Shown here piece after piece: positions 34,652-43,400 of a stretch of 64,000 nt of DNA. Source of the DNA: MGBC131033 sp910585655 (lineage in GTDB: Bacteria; Bacillota; Clostridia; Lachnospirales; Lachnospiraceae). The DNA is taken from contig CATBCG010000041.1 in NCBI GenBank assembly GCA_949502025.1, forward strand, positions 39,564 to 103,563, read 5' to 3'. A program made the translations under genes and the position numbers. A model generated the notes under the pieces. The model had not been told where the DNA came from. It worked only from the letters and a program-made list of their open reading frames with translations, and ran no database searches. The first letter of the stretch is position 1. The number at the start of each line of letters is the position of its first letter.

Positions 34652-36802
34652 ATGGCAGGAGCGACGATCAAAGGCTATATTTCAAAAAGAATTTCTGCTA
34701 CCTTATGCCGTTGGATGCTTTCTTATGGGATTGTATTGGCGCTGCCTGTATTGTTTGGAGGGATTATTTATGGAGATGCCCTGGCAAGAGAGCAGAAGAA
34801 TGTACACCGGATTCAGCATCAGGCGATGTATTCGGTGCAGACTTATTTGGAAAAGGAATTGGAAAGTTTGTATCAGATTTGCTACAGTCTGCTAAATTCC
34901 AGGGCGGTAGCGGCATTGGAGCGAAACGACGGCGGGGAGTATACGCCGGAGCAAATATTGAAAGTGTTAGAAATTGAAAAACAGATTGCAAACTATAAGC
35001 TGATTAATGGTATGATTTCCGAATTATATCTTTATTTGCCAAAGCAGGATGATATCATTACAAATGATCTTTTTTGTCCTTTGCAGGATATGAAGGGATT
35101 TGAACAAAAGCGCTTTGGCTGTTCTTTAGAAGAATTTCGGGAAAAACTGGTTTCGACAACTTTTCGGGGCGAGCTTCGGCTGTTAGAAGATAGATTAGTT
35201 TATTTATATTCCATTCATTCTGGAGAGGAACAGTCCGTCCGCGTTATCTTATACTTGGATAAACACTATATATGGGAAATGATGGAAAACGAAGAGGTAA
35301 AGCTGTTTTTAGTATTTCCGGATGAAAAGTGGATTGGAATGGAGGAGTATTCTTTTTTGAAAGCAATACAACTGGTGCGTCGGGCAGAGGAGGAGAAACA
35401 AACTTTTGCTAAGCAGGGGCGTTTACGGGCTAGCTTGATGGGCTCTTACTGGCTGATGCGGGATGAGGAACATTTCCTGTTGTTGCAGGATTCGGAACGA
35501 TATGACTTATCCTATCTCATTCAGGTGTCCAGACAAGAATATCAGAAAACAGTAAACGATATGATTTTTTTACTGGTTATTTATATTGGGGCTTGTATTA
35601 TGGTTGGCAGTGCTTTGATTTATTACTTGGCGAAGCTGCAATATCTGCCGTTAAAGGAACTGTTGCAGTTTGTCACTAGAGGAAAGAAAAAAGAGAGAGA
35701 TGAGAAAGATGAGTTTGTACAGATCCGCACCTTAGTGGAAGAGCTTTTGGAGGATTATCAGCAGAGTCAGTCAGAATTGGCAGAAAATCAGGTATCTGTG
35801 CAGAATTCCTATATGAATATTATGTTAAAGGGGTATCGGAAGCCAGAACTGTGGGAGGAGCGTTTACAGGAATGGATTGCAGGTTTTTGTTATAAAGGGT
35901 TTATTGTACTGGGAATTGAATTATTAGAGCTGGGGAAAATATGGGAAAGAAAAGAGCCGCTTACTTCACAGGAGTATGATTTGGCGGTTTTTGCAGTAGA
36001 AAGTGTGCTGCATGAACTAATAGAACCATTTTATCCATCTGTAGAAGCTGAGACAGAAGGGATGATTTTTTCTGTAGTTAATGTGCCGGAGGATGGAGAA
36101 GAGGAGAAACTGGAACAGACTTTTTTGAAACTTGTAGAAGAATTGAAGGAATTTTTTCTTCAATATTATTCTATAGAGCTTGCTGTCAGTGTGAGTTGCC
36201 GGCATTATGGGCTGGAAGGTCTGCCGCAATGTTATCGGGATATCAGCGAATTGCTGGAATATCGAAATTGGAATCCAAAGGAGTATAGTGCCAGTTTATT
36301 TTTTTCAAAAGTAAATGTACAGCAGGAAAATGGTTGGAGAAAGGAGAGCGAAAGGCTGCTGCAGGCGTTAGAAAAGCATCAAATCAAAGAAGCAGTGGCT
36401 AGGTTTTCCGAATTGATTGCCGGAATATCAGAAGAACTACCGCAAAAGGAAGTACAAAGCAGCAAGGAAATAAGCGAGCAGCAAATAGAGGAAATTTCCC
36501 TGTATATCCAAGCACACTATGGAGAAGCACAATTGACAGTTGGTGCGATTGCAGAACAATATGGTCAAAACATTTCCACTCTTTCCAAGCAGTTTAAACG
36601 TTGGAAGGGTTATGGGCTGCTGGAATATATCAATTTACAGCGATTTGAGCGGGCAAAGGTACTTTTGGCGGCAGATACTGATTATAGTATTAAAGAGGTA
36701 GCAGAGCTAGTTGGTTTTTATGATGCGCAGCCATTAAATCGTTTGTTTCGGAAGACGTTAGGCATGACACCAGGGGAGTATAAGAAAATGCCCAAGGAAT
36801 AA
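34652..36802 (+). CDS. membrane-bound sensor with AraC-type DNA-binding domain
   Basis: A 716-aa one-component regulator. A membrane helix at about residues 21-42 and a second at about 305-330 flank an extracellular sensor domain of roughly 260 residues. A cytoplasmic linker follows. The C-terminal 110 residues contain the two AraC helix-turn-helix units: LTVGAIAEQYGQNISTLSKQFKRWKG and IKEVAELVGFYDAQPLNRLFRKTLGMTPGEYKK. Proteins of this layout usually control adjacent sugar-uptake operons. AAAAAAGGGGG precedes the start. The stop is directly followed by a truncated unrelated gene in the same frame. Confidence 0.9.
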   Translation: MAGATIKGYISKRISATLCRWMLSYGIVLALPVLFGGIIYGDALAREQKNVHRIQHQAMYSVQTYLEKELESLYQICYSLLNSRAVAALERNDGGEYTPEQILKVLEIEKQIANYKLINGMISELYLYLPKQDDIITNDLFCPLQDMKGFEQKRFGCSLEEFREKLVSTTFRGELRLLEDRLVYLYSIHSGEEQSVRVILYLDKHYIWEMMENEEVKLFLVFPDEKWIGMEEYSFLKAIQLVRRAEEEKQTFAKQGRLRASLMGSYWLMRDEEHFLLLQDSERYDLSYLIQVSRQEYQKTVNDMIFLLVIYIGACIMVGSALIYYLAKLQYLPLKELLQFVTRGKKKERDEKDEFVQIRTLVEELLEDYQQSQSELAENQVSVQNSYMNIMLKGYRKPELWEERLQEWIAGFCYKGFIVLGIELLELGKIWERKEPLTSQEYDLAVFAVESVLHELIEPFYPSVEAETEGMIFSVVNVPEDGEEEKLEQTFLKLVEELKEFFLQYYSIELAVSVSCRHYGLEGLPQCYRDISELLEYRNWNPKEYSASLFFSKVNVQQENGWRKESERLLQALEKHQIKEAVARFSELIAGISEELPQKEVQSSKEISEQQIEEISLYIQAHYGEAQLTVGAIAEQYGQNISTLSKQFKRWKGYGLLEYINLQRFERAKVLLAADTDYSIKEVAELVGFYDAQPLNRLFRKTLGMTPGEYKKMPKE

Positions 36803-37279
36803 GACATATCCAGACCGTCTGTTGTCTCTGTAAATAAAAGTGGGAAACTGAAGGCAAAGAAGGAAGGTACTTCTACGATAAGTGTTACGGTAAAGGCGGA
36901 TGGCTATAAAAGTAAGAAGGTGACATTTAAGCTGAAGGTGACAAAGCCGGCGACTTCGGATTCTGTTACGGATAACGGGGATTCCGACACAACAGCGAAT
37001 ACTACAAAAAAGACCCTGGTAGCATATTTTTCTGCAACTAATACGACAAAAGGAGTAGCGGAAATGATTGCAGAGGTAACGGGAGCAGAGCTTTATGAGA
37101 TAAAACCGAGTGTTCCATATACTTCGGCAGATTTGGACTATAATAAGGATTCCTGCCGGGCAAATCAGGAACAGCAAAATGCTTCGACACGCCCTGATAT
37201 AGAGGGAAGTATAGAGAAATTTAGCGATTATGAAATAATTTATCTGGGATTTGCCGGTGGTATAATAGGACTAAATTAA
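36803..37279 (+). pseudogene. Ig-like/flavodoxin protein fragment truncated at both ends
   Basis: Immediately after the regulator stop, in the same frame, a Big_2-type Ig domain end is readable (SVVSVNKSGKLKAKKEGTST), then a Thr/Asp linker. Next is a flavodoxin start KTLVAYFSATNTTKGVAEMI, then IKPSVPYTSADLDYNKDSCRANQE. The flavodoxin fold is cut at YEIIYLGF: the expected PIWWG continuation is replaced by AGGIIGLN and a stop at 37277-37279. The 5' end including start and signal peptide is missing. The 3' break marks the left junction of the conjugative element near 37250. Confidence 0.72.
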
Positions 37280-37330
37280 GAGAGACCCAATAAAATCAAG
37301 GGTTTGCACTGATTTAGTCCTATTTTTTTA
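37264..37330 (+). terminator. terminator at the element left end
   Basis: A perfect 13-bp stem (37264-37276 with 37312-37324) encloses a 35-base loop with its own small GACCC/GGGTT stem; a run of T ends at 37329. It would block transcription from the host side into the element. Its arms are two copies of the AGGACTAAAT repeat. Confidence 0.6.
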
Positions 37331-37486
37331 AGCCCATTTTAGGTCAAGATTAGGACAGCGCTGAACAAAATCGAAAACCTACATTACGAAAGTCAGAGAA
37401 TGGTCGATTATGAATGCGATTATGGGATGGCTTTCTTGAAATGGAGGTGAAACAAAGACAATTCCATTTGAGGCAGGACTAAATTA
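37267..37486. repeat. AGGACTAAATTA repeats at the element left end
   Basis: Two direct copies of AGGACTAAATTA lie at 37267-37278 and 37475-37486, and an inverted AGGACTAAAT lies at 37312-37321. The 200 bases between hold no gene. They may be recombinase or regulator sites, or a footprint of a small excised element. Confidence 0.5.
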
Positions 37487-37565
37487 GCTCTTAAAACGGA
37501 GATTCCGTTGTGCATTGCTAATCTGGCCCTGCCTTTTTTGCGTGGAAGGGAGAGGGAAGAGAGGC

Positions 37566-37703
37566 ATGACAAGGAAAGAGCTGATTTGGCCTGAAACAAA
37601 ACAAAGGAAGCCTAGAACGAAATACAACAAGAAAGAGAAGGGCTTTGGGAGAGCGTCAGGAATGACTGCCACAAGGAAGGCAGGTGATTCGGATGGGAAT
37701 TAA
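37566..37703 (+). CDS. small basic protein of unknown function
   Basis: A 45-aa frame (MTRKELIWPETKQRKPRTKY...) rich in Lys and Arg, with GGGAGAGGGAAGAGAGGC before the ATG. It overlaps the next gene start by about 11 bases. Nothing is recognised; it is listed because of its ribosome site and its placement at the start of the element operon. Confidence 0.35.
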   Translation: MTRKELIWPETKQRKPRTKYNKKEKGFGRASGMTATRKAGDSDGN

Positions 37704-38052
37704 CGTCAGAAGACAAGTTCTCCCAAAGTCAATCAGAGTAACAGCGACAGCGGTAACAACCAGACGGACAGGGCTGGAGCAGGATCTGAAAGATTGTATG
37801 CGGTGTCGGTTTTTCTATGATAATCGTCGGGGCTGTCTAGCGAAAAGCTGCGTCCGGGAAAAACGGAAAGAACCAATCAAAAAACCGGATGCCTTCAGGT
37901 CGGACAGAAAGCAGGAATGTGAAGGCTGTCCTTACCGGCAGTCAGAACGCTATTGCTTCCCCTGTATGAAAAAGCTGTTAAAGCCCCAGAGAAAGGAGAC
38001 AAAGAAGCACATTGCACAGGAACAGGAGGAAGAGGATGGAGAAACAAATTGA
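37693..38052 (+). CDS. cysteine-rich small protein of the element
   Basis: A 119-aa basic protein. Two cysteine groups, CMRCRFFYDNRRGCLAKSC and CEGCPYRQSERYCFPC, resemble treble-clef or zinc-ribbon sites and suggest a nucleic-acid or protein binding role. The acidic tail reads QEQEEEDGE. Its end overlaps the ParM-like start by 17 bases, so it is coupled to the segregation genes. I know no named family. ATG 37693 is preferred over GTG 37684, which is too close to AAGGAAGG. Confidence 0.6.
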   Translation: MGINVRRQVLPKSIRVTATAVTTRRTGLEQDLKDCMRCRFFYDNRRGCLAKSCVREKRKEPIKKPDAFRSDRKQECEGCPYRQSERYCFPCMKKLLKPQRKETKKHIAQEQEEEDGETN

Positions 38053-38971
38053 AGTCATTGGAGTTGACCATGGTTGGTCGAATATGAAAACCGTCAGTCA
38101 GGTGTTTACGACTGGTATCAAGGAGATTACGACAGAACCCGCTTTTTCCACAAACATTGTGGAATGGAACGGTGCTTATTATAAGGCAGGTGGAAAACGG
38201 CTGGAGGTGATGGACGATAAGGTAGGAAATGACACCTTTTACCTTTTGACGCTGGCTGCTCTTGGGAAAGAGATGCACCGAAGAGGAATGCAGGAAGGAA
38301 ATATCCTGTTGGCTGCCGGGCTACCCTTGACGAGATTCGGAGCGGAAAAGCAGGAGTTTATCCGATATCTGTCTCGTAACCGGGAGATTCGGTTCCGGTT
38401 TGAACAGGAGGAGTACCAGGTTCATTTGGTCAGAGTATCCGTTTTTCCACAATGCTATGCGGCAGTAGCAGATCGTATCCGAAGCCTGCCAGAACGAGCG
38501 GTGATTGTGGATATCGGGAGTTGGACGATTGACATTATGCCAACCTATCAGTATTACCCAAATGAATCGGAATGTACCACGACACCACAGGGATTGATTC
38601 GTTGTATGCGGGAGATGAACGAGGAATGTGTCAGACGGATTGGACAGGAACTGGATGAAGATTTGATACAGGAAATCATGGTAGGCGGGAAAGCAAACCT
38701 CCCGGAGGTCTATCAGGAGATTGTAGAGGAATCTCTTCGGAAGTTTACCGAGAAGGTTTACCATATGCTAAAGGAGCATGGCTACAACCTGGATATTACA
38801 CCGATCGTCTTTGTAGGGGGAGGAGCTACTGTTATGAAACGGTTTGGGAAGCCGATGGGAGGAAACGTTCAGTATTTTCAGGATATCAAAGCAAACGCAA
38901 AAGGCTATGAATACCTGGGAAGGGCTTACCTGGCTGCAAACCGGAAGACATTAGAAGCAGAGGTGAGATAG
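38036..38971 (+). CDS. ParM/Alp-type actin-like segregation ATPase
   Basis: A 311-aa actin-fold protein. Phosphate motif 1 is GVDHGWSNMKT, phosphate 2 is VIVDIGSWTIDIM, and the adenosine motif is VFVGGGATVM. This set is diagnostic of the ParM/StbA family, which polymerises to separate plasmid copies. The ATG at 38036 has AGGAGG 6 bases upstream. The next gene starts 2 bases after the stop and encodes a small DNA-binding adaptor, giving a type II partition pair. It implies that the element has a replicating circular phase or derives from a plasmid. Confidence 0.82.
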   Translation: MEKQIEVIGVDHGWSNMKTVSQVFTTGIKEITTEPAFSTNIVEWNGAYYKAGGKRLEVMDDKVGNDTFYLLTLAALGKEMHRRGMQEGNILLAAGLPLTRFGAEKQEFIRYLSRNREIRFRFEQEEYQVHLVRVSVFPQCYAAVADRIRSLPERAVIVDIGSWTIDIMPTYQYYPNESECTTTPQGLIRCMREMNEECVRRIGQELDEDLIQEIMVGGKANLPEVYQEIVEESLRKFTEKVYHMLKEHGYNLDITPIVFVGGGATVMKRFGKPMGGNVQYFQDIKANAKGYEYLGRAYLAANRKTLEAEVR

Positions 38972-38973
38972 GA

Positions 38974-39390
38974 ATGGTAGGACGGAACATCGTCAAGCAT
39001 TCTCTGCGTTTAAATCTGCAGGAAGAAGAACAGCGGCGCATTCAGGAGGTATTGGAGAACTTAAACAAAGAAATTCACCGTTCGGAAAATCTGTTTATCA
39101 TCCGGGCATTGGATTTTTATATCCGAAGTTTTGAGGAGGAGTCGTTTTCTCATCCGCAACGGGAAACCGTTCCTTATGTTACTGTAGAGGATTTGGAGCG
39201 GTTTCGGCAGGAACAGGAGCTTTGGATGAAAGAGGAACTGATTCGTCTGCTGGGGGCATCTCTGGCAGGAGGAATCGGAACGTTGCCAGAACAGGGGGTC
39301 GGAGAAGCGAGAAAGGGGGAGTCAGAAGAAGCAGAGGAGTCAGAGCAAGACAACCCATGGATAGAGGAATTGGCGAATCGCTGGGGATAA
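38974..39390 (+). CDS. ParR-like adaptor of the segregation pair
   Basis: A 138-aa protein. Residues 7-50 (KHSLRLNLQEEEQRRIQEVLENLNKEIHRSENLFIIRAL) have the layout of a ribbon-helix-helix domain: a short beta strand, then two helices. The rest is acidic and disordered, ending in EELANRWG, a plausible actin-binding tail as in ParR. It lies directly after the ParM-like gene. GAGGTGAGATAGGA precedes the ATG. The family is inferred from position and layout rather than a strong signature. Confidence 0.6.
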   Translation: MVGRNIVKHSLRLNLQEEEQRRIQEVLENLNKEIHRSENLFIIRALDFYIRSFEEESFSHPQRETVPYVTVEDLERFRQEQELWMKEELIRLLGASLAGGIGTLPEQGVGEARKGESEEAEESEQDNPWIEELANRWG

Positions 39391-39426
39391 GAAGCATTAC
39401 GATGTAGCAACAGGAAAGGAGAGGGC

Positions 39427-39609
39427 ATGAGCGAAAAGAAAGATTGGAACAGGGGACATCCCATCAGAGCAAGTCCAGAGGAATTCCTGACTGGTTTTGA
39501 CTGGTATTACAAGCTCTTAAAACAGAAAACTGTCCGGATAGAAGGAGGCGGACAGGCGCAAAGGAGCCAGATATCAGTAAAGCAACCAAACAACCAAGTA
39601 ACAGGCTGA
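39427..39609 (+). CDS. 60-aa protein of unknown function
   Basis: A short polar protein (MSEKKDWNRGHPIRASPEEFLTG...) with GGAAAGGAGAGGGC before the ATG. Its stop codon TGA (39607-39609) sits in the loop of the terminator hairpin. No domain is recognised. Confidence 0.5.
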   Translation: MSEKKDWNRGHPIRASPEEFLTGFDWYYKLLKQKTVRIEGGGQAQRSQISVKQPNNQVTG

Positions 39610-39628
39610 AGAGGCCTGTTCTTTTTTT
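39600..39628 (+). terminator. terminator, first copy of the duplicated leader
   Basis: AACAGGCT pairs with AGGCCTGTT around a GAAG loop with one bulged G, followed by CTTTTTTT. It lies 35 bases before the start at 39663. Confidence 0.75.
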
Positions 39629-39662
39629 GCAGATATGGCAGGAAGTAAGACAGGAGGGAAAA

Positions 39663-40208
39663 ATGAATCAGGCAGAGCGCTATCTGGAATTGGTGACACA
39701 GGCAGAGGGAAAAACGATAGATGCTTCTTATCAGGCCGCTTTTTATCTGCTGACCTGTGAAGAGGAGCTATTTCAGGTAGCAAGAAAGCATGTGAGCAGC
39801 AGGGGAATTGCATTTGATAGTATCCGGCAGGAAGTCGTGGAACAGGAGGATAGTCACCAGCTGGCGGAGATCGCCTGCAACCTGTTTCGGTGGGGAGCCG
39901 AATGCAGCGTAACGCCATTTGCGATTTCCAGGCTGGGCTATCCGTTGATGGAACAGGTATGCACCGCGATTTTTATTGCTTCCGGAGGGGTGCAGATAGA
40001 ATTGGATATGGTACAGGAGGAGATCCTGGGAGGGATACAGGAAGAACTTCAGATTGTACTGAATGATAGCCGTTACCGGGTACAACAAGCATCCCATCAG
40101 CGGATGGAACGGATGTGGGAAGAATCGGTTCGTGCCTGCCAGGAGGAGGCAGCAGGAGAATGGACGATGCAGAAATGGGGTACACAGAAACGGAATCCAT
40201 CCCGTTGA
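39663..40208 (+). CDS. cargo protein of unknown function
   Basis: A 181-aa soluble, largely helical protein. Residues about 1-60 contain NQAERYLELVTQAEGKTIDASYQAAFYLLTCEEELF; a hydrophobic patch ISRLGYPLMEQVCTAIFIASGG lies near 110. I do not recognise a domain. AGGAGGGAAAA precedes the ATG. The gene is bracketed by two near-identical terminator leaders, at 39600 and 40299, so it could be a separately controlled cassette. Confidence 0.6.
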   Translation: MNQAERYLELVTQAEGKTIDASYQAAFYLLTCEEELFQVARKHVSSRGIAFDSIRQEVVEQEDSHQLAEIACNLFRWGAECSVTPFAISRLGYPLMEQVCTAIFIASGGVQIELDMVQEEILGGIQEELQIVLNDSRYRVQQASHQRMERMWEESVRACQEEAAGEWTMQKWGTQKRNPSR

Positions 40209-40298
40209 TCCAAGCTAGAGAAGAAACAATGGGGCAGGCAGAAAGCAATAGAATGACAGTAGAAAGAAAGGAGTCAGATAACAGAAAAGAAACCAAAC

Positions 40299-40327
40299 AA
40301 CAGGCTGAAGAGCCCTGTTCTTTTTTT
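40299..40327 (+). terminator. terminator, second copy of the duplicated leader
   Basis: AACAGGCT pairs with AGCCCTGTT around a GAAG loop with one bulged C, followed by CTTTTTTT. Nearly identical to 39600-39628 and placed about 80 bases before the surface-protein start. Confidence 0.75.
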
Positions 40328-40409
40328 GAAAATATGGCAGAAAAGAAGACAGGAGGGAAGTTTGGCAGGAAACATTCCAACGATTTCAAAACACAAGGAG
40401 GATTTTTCT

Positions 40410-43400
40410 ATGAGAAAACGGAAACGTAACAAAAGGCTGTTTGCAGCATTGCTGTCCCTGATGCTGGTGCTGGGATTACTCCCGGTACCAGTACCAGGAA
40501 AACCCATGATACGGGCAAAAGCAGCCATAGAACCAGACGATTCGGTATCCTTAAAATACGTCAGCACCGTAGCCGCCAATGTAGCCGGAAGTGTGCTACG
40601 AGTATATGGGGATGCGGACGCCACTTATAACATTCCAATTAACATTACAGCAAACTGTACGGTATTACTGGACAACGTGAAAAATACCGCTACTCTGACC
40701 GTAGCCTCCGGCGTTCAGGCGACGGTTATCGTGCGAGGAATGTGTCGGCTCGGCAGTATCCGGGCTGTTGGCGGTGCTCAGACGACGCTCAACCTGCAGG
40801 GCGAGGACGGGCAGGGAACGTTGACGACTGGAAACATTGCGTATGCCAACGGCGGAGCCAAAGTCGGAGACAGTACCGTAGGAGGAGCAGAGACCGGGGC
40901 TTATGTCAATATCAATGGCTGTACGGTTGTGTGCAGCAACATTGGTTCCGGCGGAGCAGGGACTGCCTGGTATTACGTGCCAAGCGGAGCGACTTATGGA
41001 AACTGTTATGCCACACAGGGCGGTTGTGCTTCCCCGAAGGTGACGATTACAGATGCAACCGTTTCGGTCAGCGGAAGTATTGCCTGCGGCGGAGCAGGCG
41101 CACAGACGACCTCTTCATTTACTTATGCTGCTTCTGCAGGCGGGACGAGCGGACAGGTGGTCATTGCCAACAGCTATGTGACCGTCGGCGGTTCGGTGGC
41201 GATCGGCGGAAAAGGCGGAGATGGTACGGTTGGTGGCTATTATTACAGTGTCAAAGCCGGTATCACACAGTCCTCCAGCAATGTGACGATTACCAATGGG
41301 AGTGTCGTAACCGTAACCGGAAACGTCGGAACCCAGCAAGATCTTTCCTATGACAGCGATCAGGGAACCCAGGCAGGATTAAACGGCGTAACCGTAACCG
41401 TTCAGGATTCGACGCTGACCTGTAAAGACCTGGCGAGCGGCGGAAAGGGGATCGGACGGATTTCCTTCAGCTCGTCTACAAACTTTGTTTCTTATAATGG
41501 AACAAACGGCGGGAGCGGCGGCAGGCTGATAGCGGAACATTCCGTTGTGACATGTGATACTGCCTGTAACGGAGCGGATGCCGGAGAATACTATTACTTT
41601 TCCGGGATGACCTCTTCTTACGATAAACATCCGGTCGATGGGCATGGCGGCAGCATCAGTGCGACCGACAGCCGAATTACCATTCGGAAGACTGCCTGCC
41701 AGAAAGGGACAAAATGGGATAGCCAGGAAGTCGGCACAAAATCCGTTTACCGGGATTCCTCGTTTTTGGGTGGCACGTTCAGCGGCGGAACGGTGTACGG
41801 GGATGTCATTACGATTGATTTGCTTTCTGTTTTAAGCGGTACCTTCTCTTATCAGACGGATATCCGCAACAGTGAGGAAGCCAGTGCTGCCAAGTGTACT
41901 ATCAATACGCAAAAGGAGCTGGCGGGAAAAGAGGTGATGGTTTCCTCGAATTCTCTGAAGCGGAGTGCTGTCTTAAACGGGAATGGGCAGCTGGTGACGT
42001 ATCTGGCAGTTGGAAAAAACTTAGTAAAGATAGAAGGAGAGGGAATTTATACTGGAACACTGATGGTAAAGCGTTCTGCCTCGTTAAACGTCTTTACACT
42101 TGATCCGTATGGGATTATCAACGTCACTTACGATGGTGCCATCATTCAGGAAAACCAGTATGAATATACCAATGAAACCTACGAATATGATGGAGATTTT
42201 ACTCTTATCGGCTCTTCTGAGCAGGCATCGGTTTCCATTGTCGGAGGGAACAAAATATTAACGGCTCGGAACCTGACCATGGATACGCTGGTGGTTGGTT
42301 CGGGCTGCAACGTGACCTTAGTCTTAGAAGGAGAGAATCAGATCCGGGACATTCAGGTGGCAGCGGATGCAACACTGACCATTACCGGAGAAGGGAGCCT
42401 GAATGCCGAACGGCTGGGAAATGGGACAGGTGGTGTTTCCGGTACGATTCTGTTAGATTCCGGAACGTTGCAGATCGGAACGTTAGGCGGAGCAGACGGC
42501 AGCAAGGACATTACGCTTGGAACCGAAGTTTCTCTGGAAGTAGGGGAATTAAAGGCACCTCTCATGGATAGGACTGGGAAACAGATTTATCGGATTGGTT
42601 TTGTCGTAGGAGAAAGCGGAACGGTTGCTTTTACCTTAAATGATACCGAAGAAGAGCTTACCATTCCGGAAGGGGAAACCAGCTTTGTAAAGCTGTTAAC
42701 AGAAGGAGACTATGAAGTCCGGATTGGAACTGGTATGTTACAGTATCAGGGGACGATCCGTGTCTATGGCAACCAGGATATTTTAGTCGATGATTTGCCA
42801 CTTTGTCTGGATATCAGCCAGGGAAATATCGCGATTGGAAACGGAACCATTACCATTGCCGGGACAACGTATCCAAGTGATGCAGAAATCCGTCTGATTC
42901 AGACTGGAGAAAAGCATACGGTAACAGTAGAAAAACCGGACGCTTCCATCGTATTAGACGGGGTGGCACCAGATATCCAGATTTATTTGTGCGAGGACTT
43001 TGACGGGTTGTTAGTTGATGCTTCTGGTGCGCCGATTCAGGTCGTCACGATTCGGACACCGTACCCGTCCCAGGAAGTGAAGCTGTACCTGGATGAGAAA
43101 TACTACGATATCACCACCAATGCGAAGGGAGATTTGACGATCATTGCCAACTGCCGCGACCATGTGTTTGGAGTAGTAGCGGACGGAATCGAGTACCGGA
43201 GTCAGGGAGCGATTGCCGTTTCCAGTACCTTAAAAGAAATCCGGCTGGATGAGATGCGCTGTGTGTTAGATACGAGAAACGGGAAGATTACAGTGACCGG
43301 AGAAGGATTTTCGATAACTGGTATTTCTGGAGGAAGCATCACCGGTGGAAATGCTTCTGGAGGTAACATTTCAGGAGGAACCGTTTCCGGCAGCGGAATC

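Larger units (their letters stand above)
39600..40359. repeat. 60-base leader duplicated 699 bases apart
   Basis: The stretches 39600-39660 and 40299-40359 share the terminator, an ATATGGCAG block and GACAGGAGGGAA. In the first copy the ribosome site serves the ATG at 39663. In the second a TTG occurs at the equivalent place (40362), in frame with the surface protein. Confidence 0.7.

Noticed and set aside
36800..36920. The Big_2-like sequence as a read-through extension of the AraC protein
   Set aside because: The AraC protein ends naturally at TPGEYKKMPKE; the following sequence belongs to a different secreted protein that lost its 5' end.
40115..40429. 104-codon frame overlapping the second leader
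   Set aside because: It runs through the terminator and has no ribosome site; its product is polar and unlike any protein I know.
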